Assembly: GCF_030929615.1 (NCBI RefSeq) | Contig: NZ_JAVFVU010000053.1 | Location: 1 to 38,710 of the forward strand | DNA length: 38,710 nucleotides | DNA from: Dyadobacter sp. LHD-138 | GTDB lineage: Bacteria > Bacteroidota > Bacteroidia > Cytophagales > Spirosomataceae | Reading direction: 5' to 3' | Shown: positions 25,230-33,090 of the stretch, piece by piece | How the letters are laid out: each line of letters begins with the position of its first letter | How positions within the stretch are numbered: the first letter of the stretch is position 1 | The notes under the pieces: generated by a model | The model's input: the letters and a program-made list of their open reading frames with translations, nothing else | What the model was told of the DNA's origin: nothing | Database searches by the model: none | Translations under genes and position numbers: made by a program

Positions 25230-27461
25230 ATGGAAGGAATTATAAAAAAAATAATCGATACGATAAGAATAATTATACCCAAGATAATCGTATTAAAAAA
25301 ACATATCACTACTGCATTTATTGAACGATTTATTGCAACTTCATGTGCAATTCTTGGCGTAATATTCGGCTATATTGGAATACAAAATAATAAAAATACT
25401 TCAAGTAATGCAGAGAACAATTTTAAAAAAGAAAATATTATTTATACAAACAAAAAAGATTCTCTTTATATAATTGTTGCAAGATTTGAGGATTATATTT
25501 CCAGTATTGAAAGCGAATGCTTTGGAATGTACCTATCAAATAGGATAAATAATCTTGCAGATGAAGGGAATTTGCCAATTAAATCTACATACATTAAAAC
25601 AACGATAGAATCTAAATCTGATGCAAAAAAAATTTCATTTAATTCAAATTCAGACATAATTCTATGGGGAAATATACACAATATTAAAAGCAACTGTTCT
25701 ATTGGGGATATTTGCTTTAAAAGCACTGCGAGTGATACACTTTTATCTATTATTTCTTCTGAATATAATACAGAAAATAACAATACCAAATTAGAAAAAA
25801 GCATAAGTACAGAGGATATACAACAAGGAAATTTTCATATAAATGATAAACGATTCGATAAATGGCTAATAACTATTTACAATGCTAAAATTGGAAAAAC
25901 AAACCCTAGTTTAATCGCCTGGAATGAAAATTCTTCAAACGAAGAAAAGTCAATTATAGTTACAGAGCAAGGCCATGCATTTTCATTATTGGAAATGAAT
26001 GAAAGTGCTATTTCTAGTTATGACTTAGCTATTTCTATAAACCCATATAATAATATTGCGCTAATGTTACGAGGGCACATATTCGCAAAAATGAAAGAAT
26101 ACAAAAAGGCAATCGTTGATTTTAATAATTCTATCATTATTAATCCGGACTTAAAAGAGAACTATCACTACTTGGCAGTAAGTCATTATAATGTTTCATC
26201 AACCTATGAAGCCATAAAAGCATGCAATGAAGGACTCAAATTTGATAGTACAAATGCTGAACTATATTCTTTAAAGGCTAAATGCTATTGGAAACAAGAT
26301 AGCTTATTTCAATCCCTTAGGTATTTTGACATAGCTATAAATTATGATTCTACAGTAGCGGATTTTTATTCTTCAAGAGCTAATTTAAAATCCGTTCTAA
26401 AACGACATGAAGCAGCTATCCTAGATTACAAAATTGCGTCCAGGCTCGACCCCTATGAAAGCACATACTATCTCGAAATTGGAGCTATAAAGGCAAATTG
26501 CGGAGAATATGAAGAAGCAATACACAATTTCGAAAAATCTATCTTGTTAAATCCCGATGATTCAATATCACATAAGAATATAGTACTTTCATTAATTCAT
26601 TTAGGCCAACACAAAAAATCAAATGAACTATTAAATAAGAGTATTAGAAAATTCAAAATGTATAATGACCTATTTATTATAGGTGCTAATTTAGAATTCA
26701 GTTTAAACAATATTGACAAATCGAAACAATATATCAATATTGTTTTATCCAGAAAGCCTAAGGATCATGATGCTTTATTCCTTATGGCCACTATTAAAAT
26801 TTATGAAAATAATAACAAATCCGCAATCGATGATTTGTTATTAATTAAAAAACAAAATTATAAGTATAAAAATATTAACTTAAAGTTATCTGAGGCAAAT
26901 TCTGGTTTAGGCAACTATAACGAATCCATAAAACTAATTACCGAAGATTTAATCGAAGACAGCGCTAATGTTGAACTTTGGAAATATCGATCGGAATATT
27001 TTATTAAGAATAACAATTTGTCCAGCGCAAAATCGGACCTTAGTTTTGTTTCCAAATTAATGTCTAATGACACACTGTTTAACTACTATTCCGCTTATAT
27101 TTTTTACACCAACAAAAAATACAGAGAAGCTTCAGACTATTATCAAAAATTAATTGAAATATCCCCAACAGATACTGCATACTATTGGGCAGGACGTACG
27201 TATCAACACCTAAAAGATCATAATTCAGCAATAAAATACTTTGGAAAAGCCATAGAATTGAATCCTAAATTCTCATGGGCATACCATAGTCGAAGCAAAT
27301 CTAATTTTTATAAAAAAAATATATTATTAGGCATTTTAGATCACATAATATATATAATTTTAGACCGATTTTTTAGGATTGTGTCAATTTCTACAATTCT
27401 CTATTTTATTAACAAATTCAAACCTTGGAAATTATTATATTCTAAAAATTCAACGATATAA
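25230..27461 (+). CDS. Large AT-rich TPR protein with membrane anchor
   Basis: 743 aa. One transmembrane helix near residues 30-50, then an alpha/beta domain (about 72-190) with YIIVARFEDYI and SDIILWGNIHN, and then about a dozen tetratricopeptide repeats (about 245-690) with typical AISSYDLAISINPYNNIAL and YEEAIHNFEKSILLNPDDS. The end is hydrophobic (about 700-730), perhaps a second membrane segment. The gene is visibly much richer in A and T than the relaxase or coupling-protein genes, so it has a different origin. It lies at a cargo position between the relaxase set and the minus-strand ArdC set. Tetratricopeptide repeats bind other proteins; the client is unknown. Confidence 0.8.
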   Translation: MEGIIKKIIDTIRIIIPKIIVLKKHITTAFIERFIATSCAILGVIFGYIGIQNNKNTSSNAENNFKKENIIYTNKKDSLYIIVARFEDYISSIESECFGMYLSNRINNLADEGNLPIKSTYIKTTIESKSDAKKISFNSNSDIILWGNIHNIKSNCSIGDICFKSTASDTLLSIISSEYNTENNNTKLEKSISTEDIQQGNFHINDKRFDKWLITIYNAKIGKTNPSLIAWNENSSNEEKSIIVTEQGHAFSLLEMNESAISSYDLAISINPYNNIALMLRGHIFAKMKEYKKAIVDFNNSIIINPDLKENYHYLAVSHYNVSSTYEAIKACNEGLKFDSTNAELYSLKAKCYWKQDSLFQSLRYFDIAINYDSTVADFYSSRANLKSVLKRHEAAILDYKIASRLDPYESTYYLEIGAIKANCGEYEEAIHNFEKSILLNPDDSISHKNIVLSLIHLGQHKKSNELLNKSIRKFKMYNDLFIIGANLEFSLNNIDKSKQYINIVLSRKPKDHDALFLMATIKIYENNNKSAIDDLLLIKKQNYKYKNINLKLSEANSGLGNYNESIKLITEDLIEDSANVELWKYRSEYFIKNNNLSSAKSDLSFVSKLMSNDTLFNYYSAYIFYTNKKYREASDYYQKLIEISPTDTAYYWAGRTYQHLKDHNSAIKYFGKAIELNPKFSWAYHSRSKSNFYKKNILLGILDHIIYIILDRFFRIVSISTILYFINKFKPWKLLYSKNSTI

Positions 27462-27598
27462 GACATTATCACGATTTCCTTTGTAGTGCTTTCGGCAGTC
27501 GGCTTTCAGATTAATACGCGAAACCAAATTTTGGACAACTGTCGACGGCTGATAGCCGACTGGAAAACTGTCTTACAATTTAATTCGTGATAAGGTCT
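27461..27598. repeat. 138-bp element with nested inverted repeats
   Basis: Outer arms: 17 bp at 27461-27477 match the reverse complement of 27582-27598 with 2 mismatches (core TTATCACGA/TCGTGATAA). Inner arms: CAGTCGGCT (27496-27504) and AGCCGACTG (27554-27562). A further small palindrome CCAAATTTTGG is at 27523-27533. It starts at the TPR stop codon and ends just before the stop of the opposite gene. It could be a miniature inverted-repeat element or a bidirectional terminator. Confidence 0.6.
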
Positions 27599-27599
27599 G

Positions 27600-27836
27600 T
27601 TAAAAATTAGGATCGTTTCTTTTAAGATTTGTTGTATCTACAACGCCCAAAATACCTGTTATAGAAGGTATATTGTCTTTTATATCATATTTAATAGGCA
27701 CCTTTGCAATTGACTTACCAGGCTGAGACAGTGAATCTAATTCCTTACTAGGAAGCAAAAATTCTATACCAGCAACTGTGATAATTGTGGCACACGCTGA
27801 AAAAGCAACGTGTTTCAATGATTTAAAAAGTGACAT
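27600..27836 (-). CDS. Small membrane-anchored or secreted protein
   Basis: 78 aa. Strong Shine-Dalgarno AGGAG five bases before the ATG at 27836 supports expression. N-terminal hydrophobic stretch (about residues 11-28, FSACATIITVAGIEFLL), then a short polar domain ending NLKRNDPNF. It could be a signal peptide or a single membrane helix. No known family. It is convergent with the TPR gene across the 138-bp palindrome, and its strong ribosome-binding site groups it with the ArdC, RadC and primase genes to its right. Confidence 0.55.
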   Translation of the reverse strand: MSLFKSLKHVAFSACATIITVAGIEFLLPSKELDSLSQPGKSIAKVPIKYDIKDNIPSITGILGVVDTTNLKRNDPNF

Positions 27837-28093
27837 AAACTCTCCTATCGAGAAATTAAAATGCTCTTTCCGCTAGTAGCCATACAGTATATTATACACG
27901 TTTCAAAAATAAATTCAATTTTTTTATAAGGCATAGATATAATTCATTCAAATTGATTGTTGCCCATGTCTTGTTTCTTTAGAGCATATTAAGAGAAAAA
28001 TGTTTGGTTAATTTTAAGTTATCTCGCTATTTCCCCTATTTGCATACTAAAGAATAGTGACCACGATACATAGCGAATCTGGTAAAAGTTACC

Positions 28094-29011
28094 TTATGAT
28101 GAAGGTTGCAACCCCTGAACATATTCAACCGCCTTTTGCGCATAAGACGCAGCGGCAAAAATCAATCGCTTATCATTATTGATTGCTTTGAGCCAGGATT
28201 GGAGGTAGGCAGCATGTTTCTCCTCTGGCATTGGTTCAATACCCAAGAGTGCAGACAGGTAGCAAGATCCAATTTCAGCGACAAGTTCCTCTTTGGCGTA
28301 ACCTTCGTCACCGTATTTCTTACGGCCAAAATCACGATCCAGGCGTTTAGGGTGCTTTGTCCAGTGGGTCAATTCATGCGCTAATACGGAATAATAATCT
28401 TCGACACTATCAAAAATCTCAATCGGCGGCATTTGAATACGGTCTGCGTTTTGATTGTATGATGCCTCTGTTCCGGTATAAATATCGGCTTTGGTGTTTG
28501 CAAAAAATGATTCCAGTTCAGCAATACGTTGTTTCAGTTCTGTTTGCTTCACTTCCGGTGCTTTGTAATACTGATCCGGTAGTCCGTTGATTTGAGACAC
28601 ATTGAATACAGTGTAAGTTTTCAAATACGGAATTTGTTTGAGTTGCGTATCACCATTTTTGTCTTCTTCTTCCTTGACCATACGATCGGCGTAAACAATC
28701 TGCGTCCCCTTCTCACCTTTGATTACGGAGCCTTTTAGTTCCAAGGCTTGGTTAAAGGTCATCCAATGCGGCAGATCATAAGATTTCTCTGCTGCAGTTG
28801 CCCAAAGCAAAATGGTATTGATTCCGGTGTAAGGAATATTGTTCCAGCGCATGGGGAATGTAACGTGTGCGGACAGGTTTTGAGAATTCCAAGGTTTACG
28901 CCAGGTAAGCTCACCTCGTTCCAAATCGGACATGATTTTATCTGTAACGCGAGTATAGATATCAGGTGTAGCGATTGACTGATTGGAATCTTTGGATTGA
29001 TGGCTGTTCAT
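28094..29011 (-). CDS. ardC: ArdC antirestriction protein (ssDNA-binding plus zinc peptidase-like)
   Basis: 305 aa. N-terminal ArdC ssDNA-binding domain (about 15-140) with IYTRVTDKIMSDLERGELTWRKPW and RWNNIPYTGINTILLW, and a C-terminal zincin-like metallopeptidase domain with HELTH (residues 212-216) and the third ligand region EELVAEIGSCYLS (Glu about 246). Full family length. Known members protect incoming conjugative DNA from host restriction. Preceded by AAGG six bases before the ATG. Last gene of the minus-strand set; a stem-loop at about 29072-29092 separates it from the 29311 gene. Confidence 0.9.
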   Translation of the reverse strand: MNSHQSKDSNQSIATPDIYTRVTDKIMSDLERGELTWRKPWNSQNLSAHVTFPMRWNNIPYTGINTILLWATAAEKSYDLPHWMTFNQALELKGSVIKGEKGTQIVYADRMVKEEEDKNGDTQLKQIPYLKTYTVFNVSQINGLPDQYYKAPEVKQTELKQRIAELESFFANTKADIYTGTEASYNQNADRIQMPPIEIFDSVEDYYSVLAHELTHWTKHPKRLDRDFGRKKYGDEGYAKEELVAEIGSCYLSALLGIEPMPEEKHAAYLQSWLKAINNDKRLIFAAASYAQKAVEYVQGLQPSS

Positions 29012-29104
29012 CTGGAACCTTCCTTATGCTGCTAAAATTTTAGAATCTGTGAATTCTTTGGACAAATAGCCGGACGGGAATGCCGCCCGGCTTCTCTGTT
29101 GTGT

Positions 29105-29311
29105 TTATTCCGGTTTTGGTTTGTTCTTACGCACTGTCAGTGAAACCTCACGATCCAGATTAAGAATAGACAAATTCAATCCTTCACCATCATGGTGTTC
29201 CCAGGCAACTCCAGCTTTGACCCATTCCGGTTTCTCCATACCTTCTTTATTTCTCAAAAAATAAATCGTGTGGGTTGGCACTTTGGATTTGGTTTCAATT
29301 GGTGTAGTCAT
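29105..29311 (-). CDS. Small hypothetical protein of the transfer-establishment set
   Basis: 68 aa, preceded by AAGGA seven bases before the ATG at 29311. Mixed charge and beta-rich: THTIYFLRNKEGMEKPEW and VKAGVAWEHHDGEGLNLSIL. The latter block resembles small DUF736-like proteins seen next to antirestriction genes, but I cannot confirm membership. Located between RadC-like and ArdC genes on the same strand, so an accessory role in establishment of incoming DNA is likely but unproven. Confidence 0.6.
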   Translation of the reverse strand: MTTPIETKSKVPTHTIYFLRNKEGMEKPEWVKAGVAWEHHDGEGLNLSILNLDREVSLTVRKNKPKPE

Positions 29312-29475
29312 CTTCTGATCCTTATCTGTTGTTGTTGATGATGGAAGCTAATCCTGCCCATAAGTGCGGGATCAGCACCCCGAAGGCCTAAAAATTGATG
29401 TGCAATGTCTATTTTTAGGACGGAGTCGTCAGATGCTTTTTGGTTTGCAAAAAGCAGGGATTGGCGTATCACAAG

Positions 29476-29564
29476 CGTTGGGCAAAGCTGACATCACATC
29501 GGCAAATAACAGAAAAGAGAATTGACCAACTAACTCAGACCATCTCTTTGTCATTCGCCCAACG
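29476..29564 (-). other. Nested inverted repeats between radC-like gene and the 29311 gene
   Basis: Outer arms CGTTGGGC (29476-29483) and GCCCAACG (29557-29564), inner arms AAAGAGA (29514-29520) and TCTCTTT (29543-29549). They lie in the 266-bp gap after the RadC-like stop. On the minus transcript they could form a branched RNA leader for the downstream genes. It could also be a DNA site such as an origin. Confidence 0.4.
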
Positions 29565-29577
29565 ATTGACGGAAAGA

Positions 29578-30090
29578 TTAAGGAATTGGACTGGATGAGT
29601 GTGGCGTCTGCTTAGAGCACCAGTTTGACATGATGCCATTTTCTGCAAATGAGTAATATCCGTGCGGCGCAATAATCAAATGATCCATAACCGATATATC
29701 CAGCAATCTTCCGGCATCCACCATCTGTTTTGTCATCACGATATCCGGCTCACTGGGTTTGAGCATACCGCTGGGATGGTTATGAGCAAAAATTAATCGC
29801 GTGGCTTTACTTTTCAAAGCTGTTACAAATATCATTCTTGGATCAACAAAACAGCAATCCAGGCCGCCAGTGCTAATTTCAGACAAGCCCAAACAGTTGG
29901 ATTTATTATCCAACAACATAATTTTGAACTGTTCCAAAAGCTCAATTTTGCCTGTATCCCAGGTACTTTTAAAAATATCATAGGCGTACCACGGCGCATC
30001 AACAATCAACCGCTCATGATAAGGATTCTTATTCTTATAGGTGATCTCAATTTCCGAAACGTGAAACAAGGATTTTAAATCGTCCATCAT
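29578..30090 (-). CDS. radC: RadC-like JAB/JAMM domain protein
   Basis: 170 aa, close to the length of mobile-element RadC proteins. JAMM metal motif HNHPSGMLKPSEPD (His 103, His 105, Asp 116), preceded by LGLSEISTGGLD. Unlike chromosomal RadC there is no N-terminal helix-hairpin-helix. Strong ribosome-binding site GGAGG five bases before the ATG at 30090. Overlaps none of its neighbours and starts 9 bp after the primase stop, so they are translated from one transcript. The role is unclear; such genes travel with ArdC and primase genes in plasmids and integrative elements. Confidence 0.9.
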   Translation of the reverse strand: MMDDLKSLFHVSEIEITYKNKNPYHERLIVDAPWYAYDIFKSTWDTGKIELLEQFKIMLLDNKSNCLGLSEISTGGLDCCFVDPRMIFVTALKSKATRLIFAHNHPSGMLKPSEPDIVMTKQMVDAGRLLDISVMDHLIIAPHGYYSFAENGIMSNWCSKQTPHSSSPIP

Positions 30091-30099
30091 GATTCCCTC

Positions 30100-31011
30100 C
30101 TATATCACCAAGTTTTTTTTGTGCATGTGCCAGGCATTGACATCCTTATGCGCGGCATAGAGCGTGTTCATTGGTTTATGCTGCATAATCTCATAGGATT
30201 TAAAGAATAAATCCAAATGATCTGTGGCCATGGTTCCAGCCCGATCATTATCCATCCAACTATAGGCCATGTTATAATGATAGTTTTTGATATAGCTCAT
30301 GGCAGGATTTAAACAGCTAACCGAATTTAAAATCAGCGCATCATCCTTGAGTGATTGCGTTCTTTTAATGGTCGCCAGTGACAAGTAATCCATCATGCCT
30401 TCAAATACATGAATGCCATGGGACGTTGGATCATACCCTCTGACAAACGAGAAGCTCTTTGTTTTGAAGCATCCTTTAAAAAATGGGTTACGCAATTCCA
30501 TACCGCCGTCTTCATTCAACAGGCCCAATGCTGTAAAACATTTGTCAGAGTTTTTATTATGGAGACGCACTTCTTTTAAATGTTTATTCGCCACATCAAA
30601 TGCAATGCCTCGATTGTCCAAATATTGAATGAGCCCCTTATTTTGAATAGGCTGCGTTCGCTTAAGAACCAGCGCAGATTCTTCTTTTAAAGGTTCCGAA
30701 TGACGGAACACACACCAATCCGGTGTAATATCTCCGGCCATATTGCTTATCCAACGCAACGCATCCGATACAGTGTGTTCTTCTTTATGCGATTTGAGAT
30801 AGGCACAAACAAAATTGACAACATCTCCGCCAATTCCCTCGCCAAAATCATACCAGCTGTTCAGTTGTAAATTAACAACAAAGCTGGCTGTTTTTTCAGT
30901 GCGTAATGGGGATAGATACCATAGCTTGTGCTGGGTGGTACGTTTGGGTTTATAGTTGAGACGGGTTAGAATTTCGCGCAAAGGGGTAGCTTTCGCATGA
31001 TCAATGTTCAT
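30100..31011 (-). CDS. TOPRIM-domain DNA primase of a mobile element
   Basis: 303 aa. The N-terminal part resembles the CHC2 primase zinc-finger domain without its Cys ligands (HKLWYLSPLRTEKTASFVVN, SWYDFGEGIGGDVVNF); the C-terminal TOPRIM domain has the catalytic Glu in VFEGMMDYLS (Glu 204) and the DxD in WMDNDRAG (Asp 254, Asp 256). It probably makes primers on transferred single-stranded DNA to complete the second strand. Preceded by GGAG six bases before the ATG at 31011. Co-directional with the AlpA-like gene upstream and radC downstream. Confidence 0.85.
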   Translation of the reverse strand: MNIDHAKATPLREILTRLNYKPKRTTQHKLWYLSPLRTEKTASFVVNLQLNSWYDFGEGIGGDVVNFVCAYLKSHKEEHTVSDALRWISNMAGDITPDWCVFRHSEPLKEESALVLKRTQPIQNKGLIQYLDNRGIAFDVANKHLKEVRLHNKNSDKCFTALGLLNEDGGMELRNPFFKGCFKTKSFSFVRGYDPTSHGIHVFEGMMDYLSLATIKRTQSLKDDALILNSVSCLNPAMSYIKNYHYNMAYSWMDNDRAGTMATDHLDLFFKSYEIMQHKPMNTLYAAHKDVNAWHMHKKNLVI

Positions 31012-31077
31012 GACGATCTCCGAAGAATAAAACTGAAAATAAAAAAGAAAGGAGTTTAATCCTTCCTTTTTGCTTAT

Positions 31078-31266
31078 CTAGACAGCTAAACGGTCTTCAA
31101 CAAACTGATCCAAATCGGATTGTTTATAACGGACTGACCGTCCTATTTTGATGGGTTTCAAATCGTAACGCTTTGTACAATCCCAAACCGCTAACGTGTT
31201 GGGAGACATATTTAGATATTTTGCTGCTGCTTTCCGGTTCACCAATACATCCTGAGAATTCTGCAT
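31078..31266 (-). CDS. AlpA/excisionase-like HTH protein
   Basis: 62 aa with a single winged helix-turn-helix: VNRKAAAKYLNMSPNTLAVW, VGR-type turn (IGRSVRYKQSDLDQFV). This is the AlpA/Xis-like DNA-binding family that helps excision and activates the integrase in P4-like elements. Very strong ribosome-binding site AGGAGG seven bases before the ATG at 31266. Its position beside the attP-like site and across from the second integrase fits an excision regulator for that integrase. It differs from the first HTH protein at 17288, so the two integrases seem to have their own partners. Confidence 0.8.
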   Translation of the reverse strand: MQNSQDVLVNRKAAAKYLNMSPNTLAVWDCTKRYDLKPIKIGRSVRYKQSDLDQFVEDRLAV

Positions 31267-31523
31267 AGCCTGTCCTCCTGAAAATGAGCCTTAACACTAA
31301 AACCAGACCATCTCGATGGCGTGGAATCCAGAAACTAAGTACTCAACCATGGGGAGTCAAATAAAAAAACCATAAGTATATGAAGGATAATAAAGGTGAA
31401 AGAATGAGCAGGTTCCATATTAATGAAAACACCTTAATCGTCCGATTTTTAATTCCATCGGTCAAGAACCAAGTCGGAATGACCATTCCAGTGAAACAAT
31501 ATTTAGGTAGATTAATTAACCCG

Positions 31524-31549
31524 AAGCGTGGCACTGGCGTGGCACTGGA
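31524..31549 (+). repeat. 26-bp direct repeat, left copy (arm-type site)
   Basis: Contains GTGGCAC twice with an 11-bp period. The same 26 bases occur, in the same orientation, at 31752-31777. The 11-bp period and the location beside a tRNA core suggest integrase arm-binding sites. Confidence 0.65.
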
Positions 31550-31589
31550 TAAAATCTCGAAAAGAATCTCTAATTAAGTCCTTGAAAAA

Positions 31590-31634
31590 TGGTGCTGCCG
31601 AACAGGATTGAACTGTCGACCTCTCCCTTACCAA
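31590..31634 (-). other. tRNA-Thr(GGT) 3' fragment with encoded CCA (att core)
   Basis: The minus strand reads anticodon GGT with AA, the 3' anticodon strand GGGAG, variable loop, T arm GACAG-TTCAATC-CTGTT, acceptor strand CGGCAGC, A and CCA. The 5' half is missing; the match ends inside the anticodon loop. CCA is encoded here but not in the two tRNA-Val genes nor the tRNA-Phe fragment. It is probably the att core of integrase 2. Confidence 0.75.
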
Positions 31635-31751
31635 AACTTTTTTGAGGCATTTATTGGGTATTGACCCACGTTAATTGTTGCATATTAACACTTGAAAACA
31701 AAAAGAAATAACCCTATTCTTCAAATATCGTCATTGATCCAAATTCATCAC

Positions 31752-31777
31752 AAGCGTGGCACTGGCGTGGCACTGGA
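31752..31777 (+). repeat. 26-bp direct repeat, right copy (arm-type site)
   Basis: Identical to 31524-31549, on the integrase side of the tRNA-Thr fragment. Two GTGGCAC units with 11-bp period. Confidence 0.65.
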
Positions 31778-31805
31778 GAGTCTGATTAAATTTAGGAGAG
31801 CGACT

Positions 31806-32972
31806 ATGAACGCATTAAATCCCACTACCATTTCATTCAAGAAGGCTAATCTTGAAAAACTGAGTCCGGGTCCAAATCGTTACTGCGTCTATGATTCCAA
31901 AGTCCCTGGACTTAATCTAACGGTTTATCCCTCTGGTTTAAAAACCTATTATCTCAGACGCCGGATAGACAAAAAACCTGAACGTATCAAAATCGGCAAA
32001 TTTGAAAATATTACCATTGAGCAAGCTCGTAATGAAGCTAAGCGACTAAACTCCTTGATTACTCTTGGTTCCAATCCGATACAGGAAAAACAAGAACAAC
32101 AACAAAAACTCACTTTTAAAGAACTTTATGAATCTTATTATAACCAGCATGCCTTGAAATTCACCAAGCGTCCCGAAGCCAATCTAAAAATGATGGAATG
32201 CCATGTCTTTCCTGCCTTTGGAAAAATGAAGGCAGAAGACATACCGACTGAAAAAATCAGACAGTTTCATACTAAAATAGGAACTTCCAGAGCTCCTGGA
32301 ACAGCCAATCGCCTGCTCACCATTATCAGTGCTGCCTATAATTTTGGTTTACGTGAAGGACTAATCGCGGGGAGTAACCCTTCCTCGCGAGTCAAGAAAT
32401 ATCGTAGTATTGCCAGGGATCGCTTTCTTTCCCTAGATGAGCTAAACTTATTCTATCAAGCCTTGGATGAAGAAAATGAATTATTCCGGGACTTTTTCAG
32501 CGTATTGCTTCTAACAGGCGCAAGAAAATCCAACGTCCTTTCCATGCGCTGGCAGGATATTTCGTTCGATTTAAACAGGTGGAGAATTCCGGAATCTCAT
32601 ACCAAGAACAAAGACGTGAACATTGTACTGTTGACCGAAAAAGTAGTGCAAATTCTTATAAAACGAAAAGCACAAAACGAGAATAGCCTCTCTACTTATA
32701 TTTTTCCTGGCGAAGGTCAAAAGGGATATCTGAATGACCCTAAGAAAGCCTTCCAACGCATTAAGGATAGAATGAACGTTTCTGATATCCGCATGCATGA
32801 CCTACGTCGCACGCTTGGAAGCTACATGGCTATCAGTGGTGCCAGTCTACCAATGATTGCAAAAGCACTTAACCATAAAAGTCATGCATCGACGGCTATT
32901 TATGCCCGGCTTTCGGATGATCCAGTCTATAATGCAATAAATGTTGCTGCTAAATTTATGGACCCAAAGTAA
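31806..32972 (+). CDS. P4-type tyrosine integrase
   Basis: 388 aa from the ATG at 31806, which has AGGAG seven bases upstream; the frame is open further upstream but that part encodes the 26-bp repeat. N-terminal DUF4102-like arm domain (VYDSKVPGLNLTVYPSGLKTYYLRRR, IKIGKF), core-binding domain (LTFKELYESYYNQH), catalytic domain with LLLTGARKSNVLSMRW (Arg), MHDLRRTLGSYM (HxxR), ALNHKS (His) and TAIYARL (nucleophile Tyr). All catalytic residues are present. Family is typical of proteobacterial islands that insert in tRNA genes and unlike the first integrase. The AbiE pair follows 118 bp downstream. Confidence 0.9.
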   Translation: MNALNPTTISFKKANLEKLSPGPNRYCVYDSKVPGLNLTVYPSGLKTYYLRRRIDKKPERIKIGKFENITIEQARNEAKRLNSLITLGSNPIQEKQEQQQKLTFKELYESYYNQHALKFTKRPEANLKMMECHVFPAFGKMKAEDIPTEKIRQFHTKIGTSRAPGTANRLLTIISAAYNFGLREGLIAGSNPSSRVKKYRSIARDRFLSLDELNLFYQALDEENELFRDFFSVLLLTGARKSNVLSMRWQDISFDLNRWRIPESHTKNKDVNIVLLTEKVVQILIKRKAQNENSLSTYIFPGEGQKGYLNDPKKAFQRIKDRMNVSDIRMHDLRRTLGSYMAISGASLPMIAKALNHKSHASTAIYARLSDDPVYNAINVAAKFMDPK

Positions 32973-33031
32973 AGTTCGAATAACTCAGGTTGATATCCCC
33001 ACCTTTGTCAATTAGATTTAGAAGGGAAAAA

Positions 33032-33084
33032 TGTCCAGTTTTTTTAATAATAAACTGGACAAAATAAAATATTTGTGTTAATAT
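33032..33084 (+). promoter_or_regulatory. abiE operator-promoter
   Basis: Perfect 10-bp inverted repeat TGTCCAGTTT (33032-33041) and AAACTGGACA (33052-33061). The right arm contains a -35 box TGGACA (33056-33061); 17 bp further lies TAATAT (33079-33084). The operator overlaps the -35 box, as expected for autoregulation by the AbiEi antitoxin. The start would fall at about 33090, right at the ATG of 33091, implying a leaderless or nearly leaderless mRNA. Confidence 0.65.
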
Positions 33085-33090
33085 TAAGAC

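Larger units (their letters stand above)
31267..31805. other. attP-like intergenic region between AlpA-like gene and integrase 2
   Basis: About 540 bp without a supported gene. It carries the left 26-bp repeat (31524-31549), a tRNA-Thr 3' fragment (31590-31634) and the right 26-bp repeat (31752-31777), in an order that matches a complete attP between an excisionase gene and its integrase. Confidence 0.55.

Noticed and set aside
27448..27605. Integron attC site around the 138-bp palindrome
   Set aside because: An ATTCAAC box lies at the left, but the right side reads GTTAAAA, which does not fit GTTRRRY, and the two boxes are not complementary. No integron integrase is present.
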